Assembly (NCBI GenBank): GCA_022841525.1
Contig: JALHRI010000014.1
Span: forward strand, 1 to 40,538
Length of the DNA: 40,538 bases
Source: Alphaproteobacteria bacterium
Lineage (GTDB): Bacteria > Pseudomonadota > Alphaproteobacteria > Rickettsiales > UBA3002
Direction: 5' to 3'
Under the pieces are notes generated by a model, which was not told the DNA's origin, ran no database searches, and worked only from the letters and a program-made list of their open reading frames with translations. Position 1 is the stretch's first letter; each line of letters opens with the position of its first letter. The translations under genes and the position numbers were made by a program. Positions 28,245 through 36,667 of this stretch are shown piece by piece.

Positions 28245-28332
28245 TGCAAGCGGTCGCAAACGTCGATGTATGATGTGAGCGCCTGCATAATTGCTTGGCA
28301 TGCGGGCGCAGCATCGGCTACATGCGCACTCT

Positions 28333-30174
28333 ATGAACGCACGCGTGATGATTTCGCTGGAAGAGATGGTCGTGAATTTCGGTGGCAAGCCGTTATTCGA
28401 CGGCCTCACGATGCATATCACGGCGGGCGATAAAATCTGTCTGGTGGGTAAAAACGGCGCGGGGAAAACCACGCTGATGCGGCTGATCACCGGCGAGCTG
28501 GAGGCCGATGGCGGCAAGCGCTTTGCCTTAAACGGCATCACCATTGGCTATCTGGCGCAAAACGTGCCCCATGCGCCAGGCACACGCGTGCATGATTTTG
28601 TGATGTCAGGCCTCGCCAAGGAAAACCAAAGCGAAGACAAACATTACCTCGCCGATCAGGTGATTGTGCCGATGCAGCTTCGTCCGGATGCGAGTATGGA
28701 TACATTATCGGGCGGCCAGCTCCGCCGTGCCGCGCTGGCGCGTGCGCTGGTGGCAGGGCCCGATGTGCTCCTGCTCGATGAGCCGACCAATCATCTGGAT
28801 CTGGCGGCGATTGAATGGCTGGAGCAGTTTTTGGCCAGCTACCGCGGCGCATGTATGGTCATCAGCCATGACCGCACCTTCTTAGCCAATATCTCACGCA
28901 AAGTCTTCTGGCTCGATCAGGGCATGATTCGTGTGTGCCCGACAGGCTATAGCGGCTTTGAAGACTGGGCAGAAATCATCATCGAGCAGGAAGCGCGAAC
29001 GCTGCACAACATGCAAAAAAAACTCGAGCAGGAAGAGGCGTGGACGCAAGGTGGCATCAGCGCGCGGCGCAAACGCAACCAGCGGCGCATGAGTGAACTG
29101 CGCCGTCTGCGTGAACATTTGAAAAGCTCAAAAGCCGCCTACGCCAACCGCCTGAAAGCCGTCGAGGTCGATGCGCTGGCACCGGTACAAGCTTCCAAAA
29201 TCATTGTCGAGTTTAAGGCGGTGAGTAAATCCTTCACCCGAGATGGGCACGCCACGCGCATCCTGAATGATTTTCATCTACGCATGATGCGCGGCGATAA
29301 GCTGGGCATTTTGGGAAAAAACGGCTCCGGTAAATCCACGTTTCTAAAACTGTTAGTCGGCGAGCTGGAGCCCGATAGTGGCTACGTTAAGCGCGGCAAG
29401 TCGATTGATATTGCCTATTTCGATCAGAACCGCTCGCTGCTCAATCCAAAAAAATCGCTGTGGGATACGCTGTGCCCCGAAGGCGGCGACTACGTCTTCA
29501 TCGGCAATGATGAAAACCGTCCGCGCCATGTCTGTGCGTATCTGAAGCAGTTTTTGTTTGATCCGAAAATGGCGCGTGATCTGGTGGGCACCTTATCGGG
29601 CGGTCAGCAAAACCGCCTGATGCTTGCCAAAATTCTGTTGATGCCGTGCAATGTTCTCATCTTGGATGAGCCCACCAACGACCTCGACATGGACACGCTC
29701 GATATGCTCACCGACATGCTGGCCGATTACGAAGGCACGCTGATTGTGGTGAGCCATGACCGCGATTTTCTCGATCGCACCGTGACGGAAGTGATCGCCT
29801 TTGAAGGCGACGGCGTGGTGGAGCATGTGGTGGGCGGTTACAGCGATTACATCGAAAGCAAGCGCCCGCAGAAAGCCCTCAAAGTTCGCGCAGAAAAACC
29901 AGAATCCGCGCCGGTGCCAAAGGTCAAAGCGGTGGTGGCACTTTCCGGCAAAGAACGCCACGAGCTTGAAAAACTCCCCGCTAAAATTAGCGCGCTGGAA
30001 GCAGAAATAGCAGCACTTTCCAGCACGCTGGCCGATACGGCACTGTACACTTCGCAGCCGGAAGTGTTTGACAAAACCTCGCGCCGCTTGGGCAAGGCGT
30101 CGGAAGAACTCAGCGCGGCCGAGCTGCGCTGGCTGGAGTTGGAAGAAAAACGCGAGCGCTTAAGCGCGTCGTAG
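28333..30174 (+). CDS. uup: ABC-F family ATPase Uup
   Basis: Soluble protein with two ATPase domains and no membrane part, of the ABC-F class that acts on ribosomes; Uup is also linked to branched DNA. The first domain has Walker A GKNGAGKTT and signature LSGGQLRRAALARAL with Walker B LLLDEPTNHLD. The second has GKNGSGKST, LSGGQQNRLMLAKIL and LILDEPTNDLD. The linker contains the Uup-type ISARRKRNQRRMSEL. A C-terminal coiled coil (last 70 residues), typical for Uup, is present. The exact start is uncertain (28333 or 28348; a longer frame begins at 28291). Its 3' end overlaps the convergent EamA gene by 15 bases. Confidence 0.9.
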   Translation: MNARVMISLEEMVVNFGGKPLFDGLTMHITAGDKICLVGKNGAGKTTLMRLITGELEADGGKRFALNGITIGYLAQNVPHAPGTRVHDFVMSGLAKENQSEDKHYLADQVIVPMQLRPDASMDTLSGGQLRRAALARALVAGPDVLLLDEPTNHLDLAAIEWLEQFLASYRGACMVISHDRTFLANISRKVFWLDQGMIRVCPTGYSGFEDWAEIIIEQEARTLHNMQKKLEQEEAWTQGGISARRKRNQRRMSELRRLREHLKSSKAAYANRLKAVEVDALAPVQASKIIVEFKAVSKSFTRDGHATRILNDFHLRMMRGDKLGILGKNGSGKSTFLKLLVGELEPDSGYVKRGKSIDIAYFDQNRSLLNPKKSLWDTLCPEGGDYVFIGNDENRPRHVCAYLKQFLFDPKMARDLVGTLSGGQQNRLMLAKILLMPCNVLILDEPTNDLDMDTLDMLTDMLADYEGTLIVVSHDRDFLDRTVTEVIAFEGDGVVEHVVGGYSDYIESKRPQKALKVRAEKPESAPVPKVKAVVALSGKERHELEKLPAKISALEAEIAALSSTLADTALYTSQPEVFDKTSRRLGKASEELSAAELRWLELEEKRERLSAS

Positions 30175-31071
30175 CCACTGCGAGAATGCACCGGTCGCCA
30201 GCAGCACGCCGATAGCGGCCAGTGCGATGCCCAGCCATTCCTGCATCATCGGTACTTCGCCAAGTGCCGGGATGGCAAGCAAGGTCGCGATCACCGGAAT
30301 GAGCGGTAAAAACGCGCTGGAGGTGGAAGCGCCCAGCGTGCGCACCGCATGATTATAACAAATCAGCGCGGCAATACTGTTAAGCACGCCCTGATACAGC
30401 GCCTGAAACACCGCTTGTGGCATGGTTGCCATGCTAATTTGCGTCGGCAAGACGAAGACATAAAGCGGCAGCATGACCAGCGCCGACCAGAAGCTGACGC
30501 AGGCAGCTGTATGCAGCGGATCGATGTGCCATTTTTTCGCAAACACTGCGTAGAGCGACCAGGTGATGCCGCCAGCAAACACCAGGCCGTGGCCAAGCAG
30601 CGCGTGTGCGTGCGGCGCATCAGTTTCAGCGAAAAACAACAAGGCGATACCCACAATACTGATGCACACACCGGCAATTTTTGTGCGCGAACTATGCTCA
30701 CCCAGCATCAGCACGCCGATGAGGGTAGTTAAAATCAGCATGGTGGTGTTGATAATGCCCGCCGCGTGCGACGCCGGAATAAACTTCATGCCGTAAATGG
30801 TAAAAATATTATAGGGCGCGCCCATCATCATCGCTAAAAAAAAGCTGCCGGCAATGCCCCACGGGCCAATGCGCAGGCCTTTTTTGATCACAATCGGCAG
30901 TAAGAGCAGTGCGGCAGTACCAAAGCGCAGCATGGTAATGTCGGTGGCGAGTAAATCGCTGCGCACGCTATAGCTGGAAATGACGACCCATAAGCTCCAA
31001 ATACTGATGGAAATCAGCATCATCATCACCGCGCGCTGGCGGGTGAGGTGCGGGGTAAAGGCAGCAGACAT
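30160..31071 (-). CDS. EamA-family (DMT) permease
   Basis: A 303-residue membrane protein with about ten helices in two EamA repeats; the second repeat begins near GHGLVFAGGITWSLYAVFAKKW. The first repeat includes PIVIKKGLRIGPWGIAG and SHAAGIINTTMLILTTLIGVLMLGE, the usual EamA pattern. Substrate unknown; relatives move amino acids or other metabolites. It differs clearly from the EamA protein at 18442, so the two are not recent duplicates. It is convergent with uup, and its stop codon lies inside the uup coding end. Confidence 0.87.
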   Translation of the reverse strand: MSAAFTPHLTRQRAVMMMLISISIWSLWVVISSYSVRSDLLATDITMLRFGTAALLLLPIVIKKGLRIGPWGIAGSFFLAMMMGAPYNIFTIYGMKFIPASHAAGIINTTMLILTTLIGVLMLGEHSSRTKIAGVCISIVGIALLFFAETDAPHAHALLGHGLVFAGGITWSLYAVFAKKWHIDPLHTAACVSFWSALVMLPLYVFVLPTQISMATMPQAVFQALYQGVLNSIAALICYNHAVRTLGASTSSAFLPLIPVIATLLAIPALGEVPMMQEWLGIALAAIGVLLATGAFSQWLRRA

Positions 31072-31155
31072 GCCGCTTGGTAGCGCGCCGTTAGTGTGCG
31101 CGCAAGGGGGTTTTTGATTAGCAGAAATTTAACGCTTTGTTGGTAGGCTGAAGCC

Positions 31156-32247
31156 ATGAGCAATCAACAAAAACCACCGTATCAGTGGATGCAGCGCCAG
31201 GACATGGTCGATGTGGTGAAGGAATATAACCGCATTGCCAGTGACCACACGTGGTATATTCCTGCCAGCCCAGAATTGCTGGAAGCAATCATGTTTGTGG
31301 AAAGTAAGGGCAAGCCGGTGTCGTATGGGGTGCGTCCCGATGGTACGATTTCCGGTGCAATGGGTGTGATGCAAGTAAAGCCCGATTCGTTACCTACACG
31401 TGGTGTGCCCACATTATTGTTTGCACGGCATGATTTTCATGCTGCGTATCAAGAAAACCCCTATGATTCCGCGCTTAATCTCACGGCGGCACTGAGTGTG
31501 TTGATGGAAAAATCCATCACGTTGCAGAACTATGCCGGCAATGGTGGTAAGTTTCCTACCGAGCAGATGGAGGGCAATCTCTATCTACTGCTGCTGGGAT
31601 ATAAAGCCGGAAATGATGGCCTGAAAGGTGATTTTAAGGCACTTGAACCTCGTGAAGAATTGCAGCGCAATAGAGTGTATCCGGCTAAAGTTGCTGCTTA
31701 TGCTAAGTTCATGGCAGGTCAACGGATCGATGCGTCACCTGAAAAAGCGCTGTCCTATCAGGATGTGTACACGCGGATTATCGATGATGTTAGCAGGCTT
31801 GGTGCGAATCCAAAAGAACAGACGGCGCGTATGAAAGCGTTTATAAGGCAAGTGGAACAAGCAGAGCATGACTATCAAGGAAAAGGTGATTTTGCGCTGG
31901 CAATCAGCACGCCTTTTGCAGCGCCAGTGCATATCGTCCCTAACGAGTGTCAGGCACTATTGGCTGCTGTTGGTGAGCATCATAGAGATTACGTAACGCA
32001 GTATCTGAACCCACAAGATATTCATCAATTTTCATTGTCGTGCGCAGTGACTGAAGATAGTAAGGCTATGTTTAATTCTACTAGTATTATTCCGTGCGCC
32101 GATGCAGTAGCGACATTCTGCAGGGAATGGCAGCTTAGGCAGCAGCAGGGATTTGATTGCATGCTCGAGATTCGTGAAGATTCCACCAATCATGGGCTGC
32201 CCAAAAATGCGCCCCTGCTCGCCAATACAGAGGGGCGAGGCAAATAG
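31156..32247 (+). CDS. Lytic-transglycosylase-like protein without a signal peptide
   Basis: Residues about 38-165 show the SLT lysozyme-like layout: the catalytic Glu49 in AIMFVESKGKPVS, GAMGVMQVKP at 67-76, and LLLGYKAGNDG at 145-155 matching the usual YNAG motif. These enzymes cut peptidoglycan glycan strands. The N-terminus is hydrophilic, with no signal peptide or membrane anchor, which is unusual for a periplasmic enzyme. The C-terminal 190 residues match nothing I recognise. The DNA is more AT-rich than the central block, so transfer is likely. It could be a secreted effector, a phage-derived lysin or a lysozyme-fold protein with another role. Confidence 0.68.
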   Translation: MSNQQKPPYQWMQRQDMVDVVKEYNRIASDHTWYIPASPELLEAIMFVESKGKPVSYGVRPDGTISGAMGVMQVKPDSLPTRGVPTLLFARHDFHAAYQENPYDSALNLTAALSVLMEKSITLQNYAGNGGKFPTEQMEGNLYLLLLGYKAGNDGLKGDFKALEPREELQRNRVYPAKVAAYAKFMAGQRIDASPEKALSYQDVYTRIIDDVSRLGANPKEQTARMKAFIRQVEQAEHDYQGKGDFALAISTPFAAPVHIVPNECQALLAAVGEHHRDYVTQYLNPQDIHQFSLSCAVTEDSKAMFNSTSIIPCADAVATFCREWQLRQQQGFDCMLEIREDSTNHGLPKNAPLLANTEGRGK

Positions 32248-32304
32248 TCTGATGTGCGTGAGTTACTTGCACCGCTGCTAAAAATCGGCTAGCACTGTGT
32301 GCCT

Positions 32305-33333
32305 ATGAAAGCACTTGTAAAATCGCATGCCCGCGAAGGCATCTGGCTGACGGATGTTCCTGAACCCACCACCACCAGCAACGATGTGCTGATTCAGGTG
32401 CTGAAAACCGGCATTTGCGGCACCGATATTCACATCTATAACTGGGATGAATGGGCGCAGAAAACCGTGCCGGTGGGCTTAACTGCGGGCCATGAATTTG
32501 TCGGCCGTATCATCGAAATCGGCAGCAATGTGCACAACGCCAAAGTGGGCGATATTGTCTCTGTCGAAGGTCACGTGGTCTGCGGCGTGTGCCGCAACTG
32601 CATGGCAGGGCGCAGGCATTTATGCCCCAACACCAAAGGCATTGGTGTGAACATTAACGGTGCGTTTGCCGAGCGCGTGGCGGTGCCGGCGGCGAATCTG
32701 TGGCATGTCAGCCCCCATGTGCCGCTGGAATATTACGCGATTTTTGATCCGCTGGGTAACGCCGCGCACACCACGCTGGCCTTCGATTTGGTCGGTGAAG
32801 ACGTACTGATCACCGGCGCGGGCCCGATTGGTATTGCCGCCGTGGCGATGGCCAAAAAAGCCGGGGCCCGCCACGTGGTGATTACCGATGTCAACGACTA
32901 CCGCCTTGGCCTGGCACGCACGCTGGGTGCCACGCGCGCGGTGAATGTGGCGAAAGAAAATCTGAATGACGTGATGCGTGAGTTGGGCATGAGCGAGGGC
33001 TTCGATGTAGGCTTGGAAATGTCTGGCAATCCTTCTGCACTGCGCCAGATGCTGGATGCGATGGTACACGGCGGCAAGGTGGCGATGCTGGGCATTCAAC
33101 CCGAAAACACCGGCATTAACTGGGATCATATCGTGTTCAAAGGCTTGCATGTGCAAGGCATTTATGGCCGCCAGATGTTTGAAACCTGGTACAAGCTGCA
33201 ATCGATGATCGAGTCGGGTATGGACATCGCGCCGGTGATTACCCACCGCATGCACTACACTCAGTTCCAAGAAGGCTTCGACCTGATGCGCGCCGGAAAA
33301 TCCGGTAAGGTGATTTTGGATTGGGCGGCGTAA
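32305..33333 (+). CDS. tdh: L-threonine 3-dehydrogenase
   Basis: NAD-dependent zinc enzyme that oxidises threonine to 2-amino-3-oxobutanoate, which Kbl then splits into glycine and acetyl-CoA. Cys38 in [16 protein letters not shown] is the catalytic zinc ligand, GHEF follows, and the structural zinc cysteines are in [16 protein letters not shown]. The Rossmann motif is [17 protein letters not shown]. The start at 32305 aligns with E. coli Tdh (MKAL...GIW.TDV); a GTG at 32299 is the alternative. The partner kbl lies 2.1 kb downstream on the same strand, separated by inserted genes. Confidence 0.95.
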   Translation: MKALVKSHAREGIWLTDVPEPTTTSNDVLIQVLKTGICGTDIHIYNWDEWAQKTVPVGLTAGHEFVGRIIEIGSNVHNAKVGDIVSVEGHVVCGVCRNCMAGRRHLCPNTKGIGVNINGAFAERVAVPAANLWHVSPHVPLEYYAIFDPLGNAAHTTLAFDLVGEDVLITGAGPIGIAAVAMAKKAGARHVVITDVNDYRLGLARTLGATRAVNVAKENLNDVMRELGMSEGFDVGLEMSGNPSALRQMLDAMVHGGKVAMLGIQPENTGINWDHIVFKGLHVQGIYGRQMFETWYKLQSMIESGMDIAPVITHRMHYTQFQEGFDLMRAGKSGKVILDWAA

Positions 33334-33353
33334 GCGCTGCGCGCATTCAGGCA

Positions 33354-33382
33354 TTGAAATTAGCATCATATGATGCTAATAT
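33354..33382 (+). promoter_or_regulatory. vapBC promoter with a 22-bp perfect palindromic operator
   Basis: TTGAAA (33354-33359) and TAATAT (33377-33382) are spaced 17 bp. The perfect palindrome ATTAGCATCATATGATGCTAAT (33359-33380, two 11-bp arms) fills the spacer and reaches into the -10 box. This is the expected place for a VapBC complex to bind and repress its own operon. Confidence 0.7.
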
Positions 33383-33406
33383 TGATGCACTCCGAGGGAA
33401 AGCAAG

Positions 33407-33592
33407 ATGCGCACTACGGTCACACTGGAAGACAATTTACTGAAAAAAGCCCAAGCCTATACAGGCATTGCCGAGAAATCATCGCTGCTGCGCGAAGCGC
33501 TTCAGGCACTCATTGCGCGAGAAAGCGCCAAGCGGCTCATTGCACTTGGGGGCACGGAAAAAAACGCTAAGCTTCCTCGCAGACGTCGCTAA
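33407..33592 (+). CDS. vapB: VapB-type antitoxin
   Basis: A 61-residue protein. The N-terminus MRTTVTLEDNLLKKAQ is a ribbon-helix-helix type start as in VapB/DUF2191 antitoxins, which bind the operator as dimers. The middle (KSSLLREALQALIARESAKRL) is the second helix pair, and the basic C-terminus should neutralise the toxin. A palindromic operator lies directly upstream. The toxin gene follows after three bases, the usual order for this class. Confidence 0.85.
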   Translation: MRTTVTLEDNLLKKAQAYTGIAEKSSLLREALQALIARESAKRLIALGGTEKNAKLPRRRR

Positions 33593-33595
33593 CTC

Positions 33596-33961
33596 ATGGT
33601 GCTGGTTGATAGCTCGGTCTGGATTGATCACTTCCGCCGCAGCAACGTTCATCTGATCGCGCTATTGGAAGATGGCGGTATTCTTACCCATCCATCGATT
33701 CTCGGCGAACTGGCGCTGGGTAATTTCAAACATCGAACACGTATTCTACAGGCTCTGTACGATCTGCCGATCATCACCTGCGCGCAAGATCACGAAGTGC
33801 TACATTTCATCGAAACACAGCAATTATATGGCACAGGCATTGGCTATATTGATGCGCATTTGCTTGCCGCTGCGCGTCTGCATGGCACTACCTTGCTAAC
33901 GCATGACAAAAAGCTACATGCTGCTGCGCTCAAGCTTAACCTTGCCTTTCGCGAGTATTGA
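33596..33961 (+). CDS. vapC: VapC-type PIN-domain toxin
   Basis: A 121-residue PIN-domain ribonuclease, probably cutting tRNA or rRNA when freed from VapB. The acidic active-site residues are visible: Asp5 in LVDSSVWIDHF, Glu38 in ILGELALG, Asp86 in GYIDAHLL and Asp104 in LTHDKKL. Length is normal and no residue is missing, so the toxin should be active. It is co-transcribed with vapB. The module sits between tdh and the inserted region before kbl. Confidence 0.88.
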   Translation: MVLVDSSVWIDHFRRSNVHLIALLEDGGILTHPSILGELALGNFKHRTRILQALYDLPIITCAQDHEVLHFIETQQLYGTGIGYIDAHLLAAARLHGTTLLTHDKKLHAAALKLNLAFREY

Positions 33962-34007
33962 TGCAGAGATTCTTCGTCTTCGCCGCTGCAATGCCCCAAA
34001 AACGCAT

Positions 34008-34186
34008 TTGAACTCTTCTCGTATTCCCGTATTCTCGCACTCTCGAATTCCACTTCCACGGAGCATCCCATGACCGCAGCCCTTGCCACGAAGCCCGCCA
34101 CTTCCCTTGCGGCGCAATTTGAAGCTGAAATTGCGGCGCTGAAACACGCCGGTACCTTCAGAACTAGTCAATACCCACGCTCTTAA
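34008..34186 (+). pseudogene. Truncated copy A of the kbl leader and 5' end
   Basis: The 19-mer ttgaactcttctcgtattc at 34008-34026 recurs at 35396-35414 before the real kbl. From the ATG at 34070 the DNA encodes MTAALATKPATSLAAQFEAE and on to codon 32, closely matching the first 32 residues of Kbl. Similarity ends after the ACT codon at 34165. Six unrelated codons follow before TAA at 34184-34186, giving a 38-residue frame. The stop codon of the opposite-strand Tat-signal gene lies exactly at this breakpoint (34164-34166). Confidence 0.8.
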
Positions 34187-35084
34187 GTGGAGTTATCCTG
34201 CCTTGGTATTCATAATGCTCGCAGCTGGAGGTATGATGTGTGCCAACGATAGCTGCCTTATCTGTGTACCCTTCGGGAACCGGATATCCACCAGCCTTAC
34301 GTGCCGATGCCATATCAGCATACGTATGATCACATGCAGGAAGATGGTGCTCTTGTAGAAACTCGTCTAATCTTTGTCTGGTTTCCAAATCTTCTGGGTG
34401 TTTCGACAGATATTTCTTGGTTTTATCCCGCGCTGCTTTCAGCAATTCATCGGGAGCAATTTTCATGAGTTCAGTCCATACTGATTTATAGAATTGCAGA
34501 TTTCTATCCACCAGCGCTTCAATGATCGCTTTTTTTTGTGCTTTGCTTGCGCCTAAAAAATGCCTGAAAGCAAGTTCAGCATTTGGTTGAGTGATAACGC
34601 CTGATTCATAGAGGTTGTTTCGTAAGCTTAATAAGCGAGCACAAAACGCAACATTTCCATTTTTATCTGGAAGGCTATTAACTTTTATAATATCATCAAT
34701 CAAGTACTTGGGTAAAGAATCAAGATCGTAACAGTCTTGATAAAATATCAGTTTTTCTTTTCTACGGTCGTTCCACCCCGTTAATCCAGGAAAACGGCCT
34801 GTTTCAGAAAAGAGAAACATTTCTACTGGAGATATCAGGTGATCAACGTTGAAAGCAGTTGTTCCATCGCTACTAGTTTCAGGAAAATTGGGTTGAAAGA
34901 AATGAAACTCAAATTTTGATAACCCATCCAGCGATGGGAAAATATCACTATCAGCCATCCAGTCTAAAACCTCTGTAATAGTACTGTGCCTGCCAAATGA
35001 TTCTAGTGCATTTGCCGCGTCTGCTGGTAAAGTGACGGATGCTAAAACACTAGCACCGCTTCTTAAAAAATGTCGTCTTTTCAT
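34164..35084 (-). CDS. Unrecognised Tat-signal protein, likely horizontally acquired
   Basis: A 306-residue protein. The N-terminus MKRRHFLRSG plus a moderately hydrophobic ASVLASVTLPADAANA segment reads as a twin-arginine signal with a probable cleavage site after an Ala near residue 24, so the folded protein should be exported. The mature part is mixed charged and helical, with a C-terminal His/Cys-rich stretch (VGTHHTSSCEHYEYQG). I recognise no family. The DNA is clearly more AT-rich than tdh and kbl on either side. It is flanked by truncated copies of the kbl 5' end, which together suggests insertion of foreign DNA at kbl. Confidence 0.75.
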   Translation of the reverse strand: MKRRHFLRSGASVLASVTLPADAANALESFGRHSTITEVLDWMADSDIFPSLDGLSKFEFHFFQPNFPETSSDGTTAFNVDHLISPVEMFLFSETGRFPGLTGWNDRRKEKLIFYQDCYDLDSLPKYLIDDIIKVNSLPDKNGNVAFCARLLSLRNNLYESGVITQPNAELAFRHFLGASKAQKKAIIEALVDRNLQFYKSVWTELMKIAPDELLKAARDKTKKYLSKHPEDLETRQRLDEFLQEHHLPACDHTYADMASARKAGGYPVPEGYTDKAAIVGTHHTSSCEHYEYQGRITPLKSVGID

Positions 35085-35196
35085 ACTAATGAATATGCAG
35101 GACTTAACCTATTTCTTGTATGAAGATTTGATGACAAAATACCGATTACCGGGTAATCAAATCATCGACAGACCATCGTATTATCCCTATTCTTTC

Positions 35197-35268
35197 TTGT
35201 CATGCCTGCGAAAGCAGGCATCTTATGCATTGAAATTTTAGAGATTCCTGCTTACGCAGGAATGACAA
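35197..35268. repeat. Palindromic dispersed element, GTCATGCCTGC type
   Basis: ttgtcatgcctgc at 35197 and gcaggaatgacaa ending at 35268 are inverted ends with one mismatch, and the inner gcgaaagcagg / cctgcttacgc segments also pair. It is a third sequence class of roughly 70-110 bp palindrome in this window. It lies between the Tat-signal gene and the second kbl-like fragment; with those fragments and the kbl leader it accounts for most of the 356-base stretch without a full gene at 35085-35440. Confidence 0.75.
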
Positions 35269-35306
35269 AAGTAAACGAAATATATGATCCTTTACGGAGT
35301 CCCCCT

Positions 35307-35399
35307 ATGACCGCTGCACTTGCCACCACGCCCTCCACTTCCCTTGCGGCGCAATTTGAAGCTGATGACGGTATGACATCACCATCGCTTTTACATTGA
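35307..35399 (+). pseudogene. Truncated copy B of the kbl 5' end
   Basis: From ATG 35307 the DNA encodes MTAALATTPSTSLAAQFEA, matching the first 19 residues of copy A and of Kbl. It then diverges at about 35366 and stops at TGA 35397-35399 after 30 codons. Within codons 10-19 it is nearly identical in DNA to copy A and less like kbl, while the first codons are closer to kbl. A cggagtccccct leader resembles those of the other two copies. Its stop codon overlaps the start of the shared leader of the real kbl. Confidence 0.78.
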
Positions 35400-35440
35400 A
35401 CTCTTCTCGTATTCTCGTATTCTACCCTAAGGAGCTCCCC

Positions 35441-36652
35441 ATGACCGCTGCCCTTGCCACCACGCCTGCCACACCATTTGCAGCACAGCTGGAAGCTGAA
35501 ATTGCGGCGCTGAAACAAGCCGGAACCTTCAAAACTCTGCGCTATATTCAAACGCCGATGGACGCCGAAGTGGATATGGAAGGCAGCGGCCACGCGCTGG
35601 TACTATCGGCGAATAATTATCTGGGGCTGGCGAACCATCCGGAGGTGATTGAAGCAGGCCGCGAGGCCTTGACGAAATACGGCGCGGGCACCGCCAGCGT
35701 GCGTTTTATTTGCGGCACCTTCACGCCGCATCGCGCGCTGGAAGAGGCGCTGGCCAAGCTGCATTTCACGCAGAGCGCACTGAGTTACGTCAGCTGCTGG
35801 AGTGCCAATACCGGCCTGATGCCTAGCATTGCAGGTAGCGAAGACGCGCTCATTTCCGATGCGCTCAACCATGCCTCCCTCATCGATGGTTGCCGCATGA
35901 GCAAAGCCAAACGCGCGGTGTATAAGCATGCCGACATGACCGATTTGGAAGCCAAGCTGAAAGAAGCACAGGGCGCGCGCCGCATTTTTATTATCACTGA
36001 CGGCGTGTTTAGTATGGAAGGTTCCATCGCGCCGCTGCCGGATATTATCACGCTCGCCAAAAAATACGGCGCGGCGATTATTATGGATGATTGCCACGGC
36101 GTCGGTGTGTTGGGTAAACACGGCCGCGGTACGGCGGAATATTTCGGCGTGGAAGGGCAGGTCGATATCATCACCGGCACGCTGGGCAAGGCACTCGGCG
36201 GAGCGGCAGGCGGCTATATTGCAGGGCCTAAAGCGCTGATCGATTACCTCAATCAGGTATCGCGGCCGCAGCTATTTTCCAACGCGTTGCCGGCGACGAT
36301 TGCCGCAAGCGCGCTGAAGGCCGTTGAAATCATGAACCGCGAGCCTGAGCGCGTGGCAAGGCTGCATGCAGGTGTGAAGCGCATGCGCGAGGGTCTGAAA
36401 AAGCTGGGCTTCAAGCCGCTGGAGGGCGATAGCGCGATTGTGCCGATTATTGTTGGCGAAACGTCCTTCGCGATTGCGATGAGCAAGGAGCTCCTCAACG
36501 AAGGCGTCTTCATCACCGGTTTTGGCTTCCCCGTAGTGCCCGAAGGCACCGCACGCCTGCGCATTCAAATGAACGCAGCGCTTACCGATGCGCAGATCGA
36601 CCGCGCGCTGGTGGCCTTTGAAAAAGTGGGCAAAAAACTGGGCGTGATTTAG
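35441..36652 (+). CDS. kbl: 2-amino-3-ketobutyrate CoA ligase (glycine C-acetyltransferase)
   Basis: PLP enzyme that splits the product of threonine dehydrogenase with CoA to glycine and acetyl-CoA. The fold-type I pattern is clear: SANNYLGLANHP near the start, IIMDDCHGVGVLG with the PLP-contacting Asp and His, and the PLP lysine in ITGTLGKALGGAAGG. The start at 35441 follows TAAGGAG; the frame is open further upstream only by chance. At 403 residues it has normal length and looks intact. It would normally follow tdh directly; here about 2.1 kb lies between, so it probably has its own promoter in the AT-rich leader at 35396-35440. Confidence 0.95.
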   Translation: MTAALATTPATPFAAQLEAEIAALKQAGTFKTLRYIQTPMDAEVDMEGSGHALVLSANNYLGLANHPEVIEAGREALTKYGAGTASVRFICGTFTPHRALEEALAKLHFTQSALSYVSCWSANTGLMPSIAGSEDALISDALNHASLIDGCRMSKAKRAVYKHADMTDLEAKLKEAQGARRIFIITDGVFSMEGSIAPLPDIITLAKKYGAAIIMDDCHGVGVLGKHGRGTAEYFGVEGQVDIITGTLGKALGGAAGGYIAGPKALIDYLNQVSRPQLFSNALPATIAASALKAVEIMNREPERVARLHAGVKRMREGLKKLGFKPLEGDSAIVPIIVGETSFAIAMSKELLNEGVFITGFGFPVVPEGTARLRIQMNAALTDAQIDRALVAFEKVGKKLGVI

Positions 36653-36667
36653 GACATCGCAACAAAG

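Noticed and set aside
32620-33369. 249-codon minus-strand frame opposite tdh
   Set aside because: tdh is unmistakable on the plus strand; the reverse frame is His- and Arg-rich with no domain.
35184-35280. Possible insertion sequence before kbl copy B
   Set aside because: Only a 72-bp palindrome is present; no transposase frame and no target duplication could be seen.
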